Shown one piece after another: positions 34,801 through 49,800 of a stretch of DNA of 64,000 nucleotides (position 1 is the first letter of the stretch; each line of letters opens with the position of its first letter). The translations under genes and the position numbers were made by a program. The DNA comes from Corydoras sp. C115. Lineage: Eukaryota > Chordata > Actinopteri > Siluriformes > Callichthyidae. The DNA is taken from positions 22,501 to 86,500 of the forward strand of contig JAFMOC010000429.1 in NCBI GenBank assembly GCA_019802505.1. The letters run 5' to 3'. Below the pieces are notes generated by a model, which was not told the origin of the DNA, did not search any database, and was given only the letters and a program-made list of their open reading frames with translations.

Positions 34801-37800
34801 ACATGATGCCGTCTGGCAGTCCGGTCACGTACAGGTCCTCGGGGTACATCTGGAACTTGCAGTAAGGTACCTTCACTGGCTCGGGCAGGCCGAGAGCCTC
34901 AGCTACAGGAAATACAAAATGTAAAGTGCCAATGAAATATTCATTCATTATCTTCCGCTTTATCCTCTTTTAGGGTCGCAGTGGGGGACCCTAATAGAGG
35001 ATAGAGGACCCCATGCCCATCCAGGGGAGAACGCCCTCTCGGGCGTTGGGCAGATACACCCAGGACAGGACACCAATCTATCACTGGGCACACACTCACT
35101 CATACAGACACACTCTACATGGGGCAATTTGAAAACTCAATTGACTTGATCCATGTTTTTGGACTGTGGGAGGAAACCAGAGAACCTGGAGGAAACCCAC
35201 GCAGACACGGGGAGAACATGGAAACTCCACCCAGATGGGGATTCGAACCAGGAATCTCTAGTGCTGAGAGGAGAACATGCTAACCACTAAGCCACCGTGC
35301 CACGGCCAATGAAATAAACCTCATTAAAAATACTGGAAATGTACTCAACATTAAAGAAAAAAGGATATAATGAGACGACATGGGCGGTTCCCCATGCCCA
35401 TCCAGGGTAGAACGTTTCAGGCTCGGGACAGATACACCCAGGACTGGACACCATTCTATCACTGGACACACACTCACTCACTCACACACACACACACACA
35501 CACACACACTCTATATGGGGCAATTTGGAGAATTCAATTGACCTTGATCCATGTTTTTGGACTGTGGGAGGAAACTGGAGAACCCGGAGGAAACCCACGC
35601 GGACACGGGGAGAACATGGAAACTCCACCCAGATTGGGATTCAAACCCAAGTGCTGATAGAGGAACGTGCTAACCACTAAGCCAACGTGCCGCTCGGCTT
35701 TAAGTCCATCCATCCATTATCGTCCACTTTATACTAGGGTCGTGGTTCCCCATGCCCATCCAGAGGTGAACATTTGGAGCCCTATGCGGACATGGGGAGA
35801 ACATGAAAACTCCACCCAGATTGGGATTCAAACTCCGTGCTGCCTTTTGGCTATTCAGTAAATATAATTTCATAACTACAGCTGATGGCATGGTGGTGTA
35901 GTGGTTAACACGTTCGCCTCTCAGCGCTGGGGTTCCAGGTTCGAAATCTGATCTGAGTTTCCATGTTCTCCCTGTGTCTGTGTGGGTTTCCTTCGGATTC
36001 TCCAGTTTCCTCCCACAGTCCAAAAACATGGATCAAGGTCAATTGAATTCTCCAAATTGCCCCATATACAGTGTGTATTTGTGTGAGTGAGTGTGTTCCC
36101 AGTGATAGATTGGTGCCCTGTCCTGGGTGTATCTGCCCAGCACCCAAAACGTTCTCCCCTGGAAGGGCATGGGGAACCCCCACCCCCACCCCATCCAACA
36201 ACCCTAGTACAGGATCAAGTGGATGATAATAGATAGATGGATGATTACAGATTAATTTTCCATTTGTGTAAAATGACACTGTAAACATTTCTCGCGGTAG
36301 CTCAGTGGTTAGGGCATTGGGCTATCAATCTGAAGGTTGTGGGTTCAAATCCCAGGTCCACTGAAGTTACCAGTGTGGGTACTTGAGCAAGACCCTTAAC
36401 CCTCATTGCTCCAGAGATGCTGTGATTAACCCTGTGCTCACCTTTTAAGTCTCTTGGGACAATTAGTGTCTGCTAAATGGCCAAATGTAAATGTAAATCA
36501 ATCTGAAGGTTGTGGGTTCAAATCCCAGGTCCACTGAAGTTACCAGTGTGGGTCCTTGAGCAAGACCCTTAACCCTCATTGCTACAAGGATTCTGTGATT
36601 AACTCTGTGCTCACCTTGTAAGTCGCTTTGGACAAAAGCGTCCAATAAATGGCCAAATGTAAATCAATCTGAAGGTTGGGGGTTCAAATCCCAGGTCCAC
36701 TGAAGTTACCAGTGTGGGTCCTTGAGCAAGACCCTTAACCCTCATTGCTACAAGGATTCTGTGATTAACTCTGTGCTCACCTTGTAAGTCGCTTTGGACA
36801 AAAGCGTCCAATAAATGGCCAAATGTAAATCAATCTGAAGGTTGGGGGTTCAAATCCCAGGTCCACTGAAGTTACCAATGTGGGTCCTTGAGCAAGACCC
36901 TTAACCCTCATTGCTCCAGGGATGTTGTGATTAACCCTGTGCTCATGGATAAAAGCGTCTGCTAAATGACCAAATGTAATGTAAATGTATTTCTTACCGT
37001 ATTTTAAACAGAAGAGACTTTCCACTTGCTTTCTCATCTGAAGAATCATTTCTCCAATGTCTTCTAGAAAAAAGGACAATCATGTCGAATCGAAGGCTTT
37101 AACGTGTTAATTCTTTTCAAATAAGACGTGACCGACCTTCGACGACCCTTTTAAGGCCCTGCGATGTTGACTTCTGCGCGGGGTCTTCAACTGAGGGGCA
37201 AACAGTTCAGTCGTTAAACAAAACGAGAATTAGCAGCGATCGGTATCTGGATGGATAAACTGTTGTAGTGCTTTTCCTGATACTCCAGGACTCACCTCTT
37301 GTTTACTCCAATGACCATTTGTGTAAAGCAGACTTCAAAATAACATAGTACATGAAATTAATAGAGCCAAACAAAAAGCAGGTTAATAGGAACGACTCCA
37401 GCGGTCAGCCTGATCAGTGTGATGGAAGTATCCTTTCACACATGCAGCGCAACCATGAACTTGTTAAGAGAACACTCTCCCAGGTTCCTTATATATCATA
37501 AGGAGATTCAAACAAGCTTACGCATATTAAAAAAAACATAACATTAAAGGAGATAGATTCATTTCTGGGGCAATGGAAGTCCATACATCCATTATCTTCC
37601 GCTTTATTCTCTACTAGGGTCATGGGTGGGGTACCCCATGCCCATCCAGGGGAGAACGTTTCGGGCGCTGGGCAGATACACCCAGGACAGAACGCCAATC
37701 TATCACACAGACACACTCTATATGGGGCAATTTGGAGAATTCAATTGACCTTGAACCATGTTTTTGGACCGTGGGAGGAAACCGGAGAACCAGGAGGAAA

Positions 37801-40800
37801 CCCATGCGGACACGGGGAGAACATGGAAACTCCACCCAGATTGGGATTCGAACCAGGAATCCGTAGCACTGAGAGAAGAACATGCTAACCACTAAGCCAC
37901 CGTGCCACCCTAGTAATCAATGTTTACTTTAAAAACCAGAATTACGTCGTGGAAAACCATTTTAGAAGACATTCTGGAACTAAACCTTTTTTTATTATAA
38001 TGTTTTTACAAATTATTTTTGCGGTTGTGCATTATTATGAATGAATCACAGGAAAAGGGTAGCTGTACTCCGATATGTGTCATGCCAAATGGTACAGCTG
38101 TTATGTGCTAAGCATATGTCTGATCAACATTTCATCATCCATCCATTATCTTCCACTTTATCCTCTACTAGGTCGGGGGGAGGGAGGGGGCGCCAATCTA
38201 TCATTGGACACACACTCACTCACACAAACACACTCTATATGGGGCAATTTGGAGAATTCAATTGACTTTGATCCATGTTTTTGGACTGTGGGAGGAAACC
38301 GGAGAACCCGGAGGAAACCCACGCGGACACGGGGAGAACATGGAAACTCCACCCAGATTGGGATTCGAACCGGGAATCCCTAGTGTTGAGAGGAGAACAC
38401 GCTAACCACTAAACCACCATAACACACTTCCATTTATTATCATCTGTTTAATCCTCTACTAGGGTCTCAGGAGGGTTCCCCAGGCCTATCCATGGGAGGA
38501 TGTTTCGGGCGCTGGGCAGATACACCCAGAACAGGGCTCCAATCTATCACTGGGCCCACACTCACTCACACTGACACACTCTATATGGGGCAATTTGGAG
38601 AACTCAATTGACTTTGATCCATGTTTTTGGACTGTGGGAGGAAATCCACTTGGACGTGGGGAATTCCTAGCGCTGAGAGGATAACATGCTAACCACTAAG
38701 CCACCGTGCCACCCAAAAAAAAAATAATAATAATAAATAAATAAAACTGAGCTGTGTGAGACATCGGTCTGCAAGACACAAGCCACGATTTAATATTTCA
38801 GTATTGATAACGCGGTGCAGGATCTCTGGTTTGATGCTACATGTGTGAAACTGATCCTCAGACTCTGACAGAAGTTTGAAAATGCCGCTGAGTTGAGAAT
38901 TCCTATTAACCCGAATGCTGCACTATGTGGTTGGGGTCCAGGTTTGGAAATCTAATGTTGGGATCGGGATATTTTAAGGATTCAACATTTTACCGTTTTA
39001 TTGAAGGGGATAAAAGACAGGAAGGACCAATGGGGGAAGGCGGAAGGCCTATAGAGAGCCATTGATAAAAGGTTTGTTGTTATGGCTGACGTCCAGCAAA
39101 TCCCATTCATTTCTGAGGTGATGTGAAAACCAACTATTTTTTAAACAATTCAATTCTTAAATTGCCATTTCTTTTTTTGAACAAGTCTGAGTCGAATGCA
39201 ATGTGTTTATAAATCTTAATCTAAACGGATTAGGAAATATTTAAGTACTACGTAGTACGTATATGAGACTTCAGCTAAGAAGGTTAACCATCCATCCATC
39301 CATCTTCCATTTTATCCTCTATTAGGATCGCGGGGGGTTCCCCATGCCCAGGGGAGAACGTCTCGGGCGCTGGGCAGATACACCCAGGACAGGACGTCAA
39401 TCTATCACTGGATACACACTCACTCTATATGGGGCAATTTGGAGAACTCAATTGACTTGATCCATGTTTTTTGGACTGTGGGAGGAAACCAGAGAACCTG
39501 GAGGAAACCCACGTAGACACGGGGAGAACATGGAAACTCCACCCAGATTGGGATTCGAACCTGGAATCCCTAACGCTGAGAGGAGAACATGCCAACCACT
39601 AAGACACCGTGCCACCCCGATAAACATTTCATCCATCCATCCATTACCTTCCACTTTATCCTCTACTAGGTTCGTGAGGGGGGGGGTTCCCCATGCCCAT
39701 CCAGGGGAGAACGTTTTGGGCGCTGGGCAGATACACCCAGGACAGGGCGCCAATCTATCACTGGACACACACTCACACACACACACACACATTCTATATG
39801 GGGCAATTTGGAGAATTCAATTGACTTGATCCATGTTTTTGGACTGTGGGAGGAAAACGGAGAACCCGGAGGAAACCCACGTGGACACGGGGAGAACATG
39901 GAAACCCCACCCAGATTGGGATTCAAACCAGGAATCCCTAGTGCTGAGAGGAGAACACACTCACCACTAAGCCACCATGCCTCCCCTAAGAAGGTTATAT
40001 AATTTTTATTTATTATATGTCTTAGACGTAATGGCTTTTAATACTCAGACATGCAAATAAGCCAGCATTTAAAAAAAAGTCAAAAAGATAATGTTATTTG
40101 ATGGACTCGCCATTAGACATTAGGAACAGAGAGCAGCTACGGGAAACAAATGACAGACAAAGGGTTACTAGCTAGGAAGTACTGTGGGGTAGAACTATTC
40201 CACAGGGATCTTTAAATGTTTCCTGCTTTGTTTTGGTTTGAGATCTAGTGTTAAAACTGAAGGCCGTCCACAGACAACAGATGAAAGTTAGAGCTGTGTG
40301 TGCGAAACACGTCCACATGGTGTTTCTAGGGCTAAAGAGGGCAAACTGTGGACAGATGAAATGGTCATTTTTATAAAATGATGATGTCATAGCTCGCAGT
40401 GAAGAAACAAAATTATATAGTAATTTTAGTCAGCAGATGCTCATTAATGACACGAACAGCCATCCATTATCTTCCCCTTTATCCTCTATTAGGGTCGGGG
40501 GGGGGACGACACACACACATTTCGGCGCTGGCAAGAGACACCCAGAACAGCTCTATATGGGGCAATTTGGAGAATTCAATTGACTTTGATCCATGTTTTT
40601 GGACTGTGGGAGGAAAGCGGAGAACCCGGAGGAAACCCACGGGGACACGTGGAGAACATGAAACTCCATCCAGATTGGGATTCGAACTGGGAATCCCTAG
40701 CGCTGAGAGGAGAACATGCTAACCACTAAGCCACCGTGCCGCCTTAACATAAAATTCATCCATCCATCCATTATATTCTGCTTTATCCTCTACTAGGGTC

Positions 40801-43800
40801 ATGGGGGGGGTTCCCTCATGTCCAACCAGAGGAGAACTTTTCAGGCACTGGGCAGAGACACCCAGTGCATCCTGTACACAGGATGCCAATCTATCGCTGG
40901 GCACACACTCACTCACACACACACACACACACTATATGGGGCAATTTGGAGAATTCAATTGACCTTGATCCATGTTTTTGGACTGTGGGAGGAAACCGGA
41001 GAACCCAGAGGAAACCCACGGGGACACGTGGAGAAAATGAAACTCCACCCAGATTGGGATTCGAACTGGGAATCCCTAGCGCTGAGAGGAGAACATGCTA
41101 ATCACTAAGCCACCGTGCCGCCCCAACATAAAATTCATCCATCCATCCATTATATTACGCTTTATCCTCTACTAGGGTAGAGTAGATCTATCGCTGGGCA
41201 CACACTCACTCACACACACACACACACACTATATGGGGCAATTTGGAGAATTCAATTGATCTTGATCCATGTTTTTGGACTGTGGGAGGAAACCCACGCG
41301 GACACAGGGAGAACATGAAACAGTTTATCACTGGACACACTCCATATGGGGCAATTTGGACCATTCATCTGACCTTGATCCATGTTTTTTGGACTGTGGG
41401 AGGAAACCGGAGAACCCGGAGGAAACCCACGCAGACACGGGGAGCACATGGAAACTCCACCCAGATTGGGATTCAAACCGGGAATCCCTAGCGCTGAGAG
41501 GAGAACATGATAAACCACTAAGCCACTGTGCCGCCGGACATGAGCATGAGTTACATCTAAATAAAATAGTTTGGATGCAAATCTTATGAAGATATTTTGA
41601 AATCGTTCTGTTGTCGTGTGGATGGAACCTGAATCAGAATGCGCCTCAGTGTGGAACAGAGTGGGTGCTGTATCTAAACCCTGAAAAGAGAGAACAGTTA
41701 CCTGCTATGGGCTCTAGAGGGCGGCGCGGGTCCGAGATCACAAGATCCGTCCGAGGCTCATTCGTCTCCTCCGAGTTCACATTGGACTCTTAGGAAGTGA
41801 AAGTAAACAAAAACAGAATAGAAGAAGAGACAAAGGTGAAAAACTGAGACAGTGATCGTCTCGTCTCGTCTCGTCTCGTCTCGTGTTCATCTCCCTACTC
41901 ATCCATCCATTATCTTCTGCTTTATCCTCTATTAGGGTCGCGGTGGGGTTCCCCATGCCCACCCAGAGGAGAACGTCTCGGGCGCTGGGCAGATACACCC
42001 AGGACAGGACGCCAATCTATCACTGGGCACACACTCACTCACACAGACACACTCTATATGGGGCAATTTGGAGAACTCAATTGACTCGATCCATGTTTTT
42101 GGACTGTGGGAGGAAACCGGAGAACCCGGAGGAAACCCATTTGGAGACGGGGAGAACATGGAAACTCCACCCAGATTGGGATTCAAACTGGGAATCCATA
42201 ATGCTGAGAGGAGAACATGCCAACCACTAAGCCACCGTGCCACCATATAACTGCATTCATTCATTCATTATCTTCCGCTTTGTCCTATATATTAGGGTCG
42301 CGGGGGGGTTCCCCATGCCCATCCAGGGGAGAACGTCTCGGGCGCTGGGCAGACACACCCAGGACAGGACGCCAATCCATCGCTGGGCACACACTCACAC
42401 AGACACACATTATATGGGGCAATTTGGAGAACTCAATTGACTTGATCCATGTTTTTGGACTGTTGGAGGAAACCGGAGAACCCGGAGGAAACCCACTTGG
42501 AGACGGGGAGAACATGGAAACTCCACCCAGATTGGGATTCGAACTGGGAATCCATAATGCTGAGAGGAGAACATGCTAAACCACTAAGCCACCGTGCCGC
42601 CATATAACTGCATTCATTCATTCATTATCTTCCGCTTTGTCCTATATATTAGGGTCGTGGGAGGGTTCCTCATGCCCATCCAGGGGAGAATGTCTCGGGC
42701 GCTGGGCAGACAGGACGCCAATCTATAACTGGATACACACTCACTCACACAAACACACTCTATATGGGGCAATTTGGAGAACTCAATTGACTCGATCCAT
42801 GTTTTTGGACTGTGGGAGGAAACCGGAGAACCCGGAGGAAACCCACTTTGGAGACGGGGAGAACATGGAAACTACACTCAGATTGGGATTCAAACTGGGA
42901 ATCCATAATGCTGAGAGGAGAACATGCCAACCACCAAGCCACCGTGCCGCCCATAACTGCATTCATTTTAAATAATAACGCTTTCTGTCAATGCAGTAAA
43001 CACTGCCATGGATGTATAAAGATGTGGTCAGTTATATTTACATTTAGTCATTTAGCAGATGCTTTTATCCAAAGCGACTTACAAATGAGAACATCACAAG
43101 TCAGAAGCCATGGAGAAAACCAACTATACTGTAAGTTCATCAAACCTGATTGTTATTCGATGCTGCCCCCCCCCCTTGTTTTTTTTACAACAGGTATTTG
43201 TTAAAGAGAAGCGTCTTCAGTAGTTTCTTAAAACTGTTTAGTGATTCTGCCTTACGGACAGAGTTGGGAAGGACGTTCCACCATTTTGCAGTGGTGAACG
43301 CCACAGAATGAGAATTAGCTCCTCGGTGAGGTGGAACCGGCAGGCGGCAATCATCACTGGAGCGAAGTGAACGAGTCGGAGTGTATTTTGAAAAGATAGA
43401 GTGAAGGTAAGAGGGGGAAGATCCAGAAATGGTTCTGTAGATCAGAGTCAGTGACTTGTACTGAATGCAGCAGCTATAGGGAGCTAATGGAGGGAAGTGA
43501 GTAATGGAGTGACATGAGTTCTCTTGGGGGTTAAACACGAGTCGGGCTGCAGAGTTCTGAATAAGTTGTAGAGGTCTGATTGTGGAAGCTGGGATACTGG
43601 CAAGTTGCGCATTACAATAATCAAGCCGGGATAAGACTAGGGCTTGAACAAGCAGTTGGGTAGCATGTTCAGTCAAAAAGGGTCTGATCTTCCTTATGTT
43701 ATAAAGAAGGAATCTACAGGAACAGGCGGTTTTGATCACATGATCAGAGAGTTTAAGGTGGGAGTCTATTGTGAACCCAAGGTTCCGGACCGAATCGGTT

Positions 43801-46800
43801 GGGGAGATTGTGGAGCCATCAATTTGGAAGGTCAGGTCCTGATGGATTGAGGGTTTATAAACCTTATAGTCTTTCTTATAGTCCTTTAAAGGCACAGATT
43901 CATGTTTCATTCATTTATTAATGTTCAGTTATGCTTAATTACACGTAATTCTGCCTTCAGATAGTTATTAGTGAAAAGGAAAGACATGGTCAGGGTTGTT
44001 GTTAATGCCTCTGTCCTGATCCTGGCAATCGCTGTGTAAAGAAGGCTTAAGACGCCTCAGCCTCCAATCCTCTTAGTTGTTTGCCACATTTGTTGTCTTA
44101 GTCCAAACAACCTTCTGATGCTTCAGTCTCAGTGGATGATGAGGAATTAGCTTTCTGTTCCTTTTCTGCTGTGGGCTTTAACGTTCCCATCCGATTCTCG
44201 GTTACACTGCTTAGTTATGTTTAAAAATATCAGTATGCTAATTAGTATACTATAAAGGGTTTCTAACCACAGTGGCTTAGTGGTTAGCATGTTCTCCTCT
44301 CAGCGCTAGGGATTCCCGCTTCCAATCCCAATCTGGGTGGAGTTTCCATGTTCTCCCCGTGTCCGTGTGGGTTTCCTCCGGGTTCTCCGGTTTTCTCCCA
44401 CAGTCCAAAAAACATGGATCAAGTCAATTCACCCCATATAGAGTGTGTATGTGTACGTGTGCATGTCTGTGTGAGTGAGTGAGTGATTGAGTGTCCAGAG
44501 ATGGACTGGCGTCCTGTCCTGGGTGTATCTGGCCAGCGCCCGAAACGTTCTCCCCTGGATGGGCATGTGGAACCCCCCCCTCCTCAGACCCCAGTAGAGG
44601 ATAAAGCGGAAGATAATGGATGGATTTCTGCAAATTGCCCCATATCTTTTTTATATATTGCCCCAAGGTCTTTTCACTTCTTGGGCCGAACAATGTCGGT
44701 TACGGCTTTTTCTGTGCATCCCTATTTGGAATTCAACATGCTTTAATTCTTATAATCCTGCTTTATGCAAATGCAACACACACAAACTGAACGTGTGATT
44801 ACTAATTCATTACCATCTATCCACAGAAAATACGCCGATATTCGTTTCTGAATGAAAGCAGATACCTGGTACAGTCACTTGGATGATTTCTCCATCTGGC
44901 GGCTCCATCTTAATCTTTTTTAAAGGCATGCAGTCTGCCGAAGGTCCTGATGGAAAATACACATCACATACAATGTTATTGTTTCTTCAAAGTCAAAGTT
45001 TTACAGCCCAAACTGGAGGATAGGCAAAATAGAGCACTGACAGCGTTGGGCATCGTTCATTTAAAGATTAAGAGCTGTAAGAAAATAAAGCCTCACCAGC
45101 TTCACACTCTGCCATGGGACTGACGCAGGAGCTGGTGGACCTTTAAGACAGAGACACAAACATGAGAGAATAAGCAAAAGCAATTTGCAGGGTAAACACT
45201 GCTAACACACACTGCCGGGGTAATATTAAAACGCTTTCCAAATGCATTATAAAGCATTCCAGGCTGTGTAAATCTAATTAAACAGAATGTTTCTGGCTTT
45301 AAGATCAGCCATTCATTATCTTTCACTTTATCCTCTATTAGGGTCGCAGTGGGGGGGGGGGGGGGGTTCCCTATGCCCATCCAGGGGAGAACATGTCGGG
45401 CGCCAGGCAGATACACCCAGGACAGGGCGCCAATTCATTACTGGGCACACACTCACTCACACAGACACACTCTATATGGGGCAATATGGAGAATTCAATT
45501 CTTGATCCATGTTTTTGGACTGTGGGAGGAAGCCCTGCTTTTGCGGGGGGGGTTCCCCATGCCCATCCAGGGGAGAACATTTGGGGCGCTGGGCAGATAC
45601 ACCCAGGACAGGACGCCAATCTATCACTGGACACACACTCACTCACACAAACAACCTCTATATGGGGCAATTTGGAGAATTCAGTTGACCTTCAACCATG
45701 TTTTTGGACTGTGGGAGGAAACCAGAGAACCCGGAGGAAACCCACATGGACATGGGGAGAACATGGAAACTCCACCCAGATTGGGATTCAAACCCCTAGT
45801 GCTGATAGAGGAATGTGCTAACCACTAAGCCGCCGTGCCACCCTGGCTTTAAGTCCATCCATCCATCCATTATCTTCCACTTTATCCTCTACCAGGGTGG
45901 CAGGGGGTTCCCCATGCCCATCCAGGGGAGAACGTTTCGGGCGCTGGGCAGATACACCCAGGACAGGACGCCAATCTATCACTGGACACACACTCACTCA
46001 CACAAACACACTCTATATGGGGCAATTTGGAGAATTCAGTTGACCTTCAACCATGTTTTTGGACTGTGGGAGGAAACCAGAGAACCCGGAGGAAACCCAC
46101 ATGGACATGGGGAGAACATGGAAACTCCACCCAGATTGGGTTTCGAACCGGGAATCCATAGCGCTGAGAGGAGAACATGCTAACCACTCAGCCACCGTGA
46201 CACCCTGGCTTTAAGTCCATCCATCCATCCATTATCTTCCGCTTTATCCTCTACGAGGGTGGCAGGGGGTTCCCCATGCCCATCCAGGGGAGAACGTTTC
46301 GGGCGCTGGGCAGATACACCCAGGACAGAACTTGCCAATTTATCACTGGGCACACTCTCACACAAGACCACACTCATATGGGGCAATTTGGAGAATTCAT
46401 GACCTTCAACCATGTTTTTGGACTGTGGGAGGAGACCAGAGAACCCGGAGGAAACCCACATGGACACGGGGAGAACATGGAAACTCCACCCAGATTGGGA
46501 TTCAAACCCCTAGCGCTGATAGAGGAATGTGCTAACCACTAAGCCGCCGTTCCACCCTGGCTTTAAGTCCATCCATCCATTATCTTCCGCTTTATCCTCT
46601 ACCAGGGTGGCAGGGGGTTCCTCATGCCCATCCAGGGGAGAACGTTTCAGGCGCTGGGCAGATACACCCAGGACAGGACGCCAATCTATCACTGGACACA
46701 CACTCACTCACACAAACACACTCTATATGGGGCAATTTGGAGAATTCAGTTGACCTTCAAGCATGTTTTTGGACTGTGGGAGGAAACCGGAGAACCCGGA

Positions 46801-49800
46801 GGAAGCCCACATGGATGAACCGGGAATCCATAGCACTGAGAGGAGAACATGCTAACCACTAAGCCATCGTGCCACCCTGGCTTTAAATCCATCCATCCAT
46901 CCATTATCTTCCGCTTTATCCTCTACCAGGGTGGCAGGGGGTTCCCCATGCCCATCCAGGGGAGAACGTTTCGGGCGCTGGGCAGATACACCCAGAACAG
47001 GACACCAATCTATCACTGGGCACACACTCACTCACACACACACTCTATATGGGGCAATATGGAGAATTCAGTTGACCTTCAACCATGTTTTTGGACTGTG
47101 GGAGGAACCCGGAGAACCCGGAGGAAACCCACATGGACACGGGGAGAATATGGAGACTCCACCCAGATTGGGATTCGAACTGGAAATCCCTAGCGCTGAG
47201 AGGAGAACATGCTAACCACTAAGCCACCGTAAAACCCCGGCTTTAAGTCCATCATGCCTGCTTCTGCTTACTGTGAGGATTTTGGCGATGTCTGGAGGAT
47301 AGTGGAGCAAAATCAAATCTTGTTTCTACAGATTACAAAGAACAGCCCATAACATATTCATAAACAGAGGATTTCCTGGCTCGCCACCTGTCCGCATCAT
47401 GTATGGATTTCAATATAATACTCTCACTCATAAGTCCCGTCTGCTATTTTTACCACCAGCGCAGCTGCTCACTATCGCTGGAATGCCTGCAGACGTCCGT
47501 CGTCTTTGAACTCAAGTCTTTTTTCGGAATGACTCAACATCTTTGCCCTGCAGTCACACCGCCGTGGTGTATGGCTGCATGTCACCGTGTCTCGCATCAC
47601 GCTCTTGGATGTTTTTTACGTTGATTTGAGGATGTGGGATGAAGATGCATCCAATTTCAGAGAAATTCATTCATTCATTATCTTCCGCTTTATCCTATAT
47701 TAGGGTCATTGGGGGGGTTCCCCATGCCCATCCAGGGGAGAACATTTCGGGCGCTGGGCAGATACACCCAGGACAGGGCGCCAATCCATCGCTGGGCACA
47801 ATTTTGGAGAAATTATACATACTAAAAATAACGAGAAGGATTATATTATGTCCAGAAAGCAGGTTGTTACTGCAAAAAAAGACTGGTTTGGAATTACGTG
47901 GTTCTCTTAATTTGAAAATAATTATAATGGTTTCCTTTATCCCGGGCCCAGTGATAGATTGGCGTCCTGTCCTGGGTGTATCTGCCCAGCGCCCGAAATG
48001 TTCTCCCCTGGATGGGCATGGGGAACCCCCTCCACCGCGACCCTAGTAGAGGACAAAGCGAAAGATAATTTAATTTAAATATTAAATCCAAAAGAGTTCC
48101 CAAATCCAATACATTATCTCATCTCATTCATTCATTCATTATCTCCCACTTTATCCTCTACTAGGGTCGCGGTGGGGTTCCCCATGCCCATCCAGGGGAG
48201 AACGTCTCGGGCGCTGGGCAGATAGACCCAGGACAGGGTGCCAATCCATCGCTGGGCACACACTCACTCACACAAACACACTCTATATGGGGCAATTTGG
48301 AGAATTCAATTGACTTGATCCATGTTTTTGGACTGTGGGAGGAAACCGGAGAACCCGGAGGAAACCCACGCAGACACGGGGAGAACATGGAAACTCCACC
48401 CAGATGGGGATTCGAACCGGAATTCCCTAGCGCTGAGAGGCGAACGTGCTAACCACTAAGCCACTGTGCCGCCCTCTCATTATCTCACTTAATCCTATAC
48501 TAGGGATTAGTGTTGCGTTCCCCATGCCCATCCAGGGGAGAACATTTCGGGCGCTGGGCAGATACACCCAGGACAGGGCGCCAATCCATCGTTGGGCACA
48601 ATTTTGGAGAAATTATACATACTAAAAATAACGAGAAGGATTGTATTCAGTCCAGAAAGCAGGTCGTTACTGCAAAAAAAGGCTGGTTTGGAATTACGTG
48701 GTTCTCTTAATTTGAAAATAATTATAATGGTTTCATTTATCCCGTGCCCAGTGATAGATTGGCGTCCTGTCCTGGGTGTATCTGCCCAGTGCCCGAAATG
48801 TTCTCCCCTGGATGGGCATGGGGAACCCCCCCCCTCACCGCGACCCTAGTAGAGGATAAAGCAAAAGATAATTTAATTTAAATATTAAATCCAGAAGAGT
48901 TCCCAAATCCAATACATTATCTCATCTCATTCATTCATTATCTCCCACTTTATCCTCTACTAGGGTCGCGGTGGGGTTCCCCATGCCCATCCAGGGGAGA
49001 ACGTCTCGGGCGCTGGGCAGATACACCCAGGACAGGGCACCAATCCATCGCTGGGCACAATTTTGGAGAAATTATACATACTAAAAATAACGAGAAGGAT
49101 TATATTCAATCCAGAAAGCAGGTCGTTACTGCAAAAAAAGACCCTCTACTAGGGTCGCGGTGGGGTTCCCCATGCCCATCCAGGGGAGAACGTCTCGGGC
49201 GCTGGGCAGATAGACCCAGGACAGGGCGCCAATCCATCGCTGGGCACACACTCACTCACACAGACACACTCTATATGGGGCAATTTTGAGAATTCAATTG
49301 ACTTGATCCATGTTTTTGGACTGTGTAGGAAACCGGAGAACCCGGAGGAAACCCACGCAGACACGGGGAAAACATGGAAACTCCACCCAGATGGGGATTC
49401 GAACCGGGAATCCCTAGCGCTGAGAGGCGAACGTGCCAACCACTAAGCCACCGTGCCGCCCTCTCATCTCATTATCTCACTTAATCCTATACTAGGGATT
49501 AGTGTAGCGTTCCCCATGCCCATCCAGGGGAGAACATTTCGGGCGCTGGGCAGATACACCCAGGACAGGGCGCCAATCCATCGCTGGGCACAATTTTGGA
49601 GAAATTATACATACTAAAAATAACGAGAAGGATTATATTCATGTCCAGAAAGCAGGTCGTTACTGCAAAAAAAGACTGGTTTGGAATTACGTGGTTCTCT
49701 TAATTTGAAATTAATTATAATGGTTTCCTTTATCCCGTGCCCAGTGATAGACTGGCGTCCTGTCCTTGGTGTATCTGCCCAGCGCCCGAAATGTTCTCCC

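Noticed and set aside
36293..36365. Possible tRNA gene (A and B boxes present).
   Set aside because: It is the head of SINE-B. The cloverleaf is not supported and the sequence continues into a SINE body shared by other copies.
37143..37190. Exon w10 as part of a separate gene.
   Set aside because: Its phases and splice sites fit the gtf2ird1 chain exactly, and no other gene structure is nearby.
43185..43910. A host gene of 241 codons on the minus strand.
   Set aside because: The peptide is the C-terminal part of a LINE reverse transcriptase, with a related truncated copy at 57955-58617.
45845..47245. Regularly spaced repeats suggesting a CRISPR-like array.
   Set aside because: Units of about 350 bp are whole SINEs in a vertebrate intron; there are no short spacers and no cas genes.
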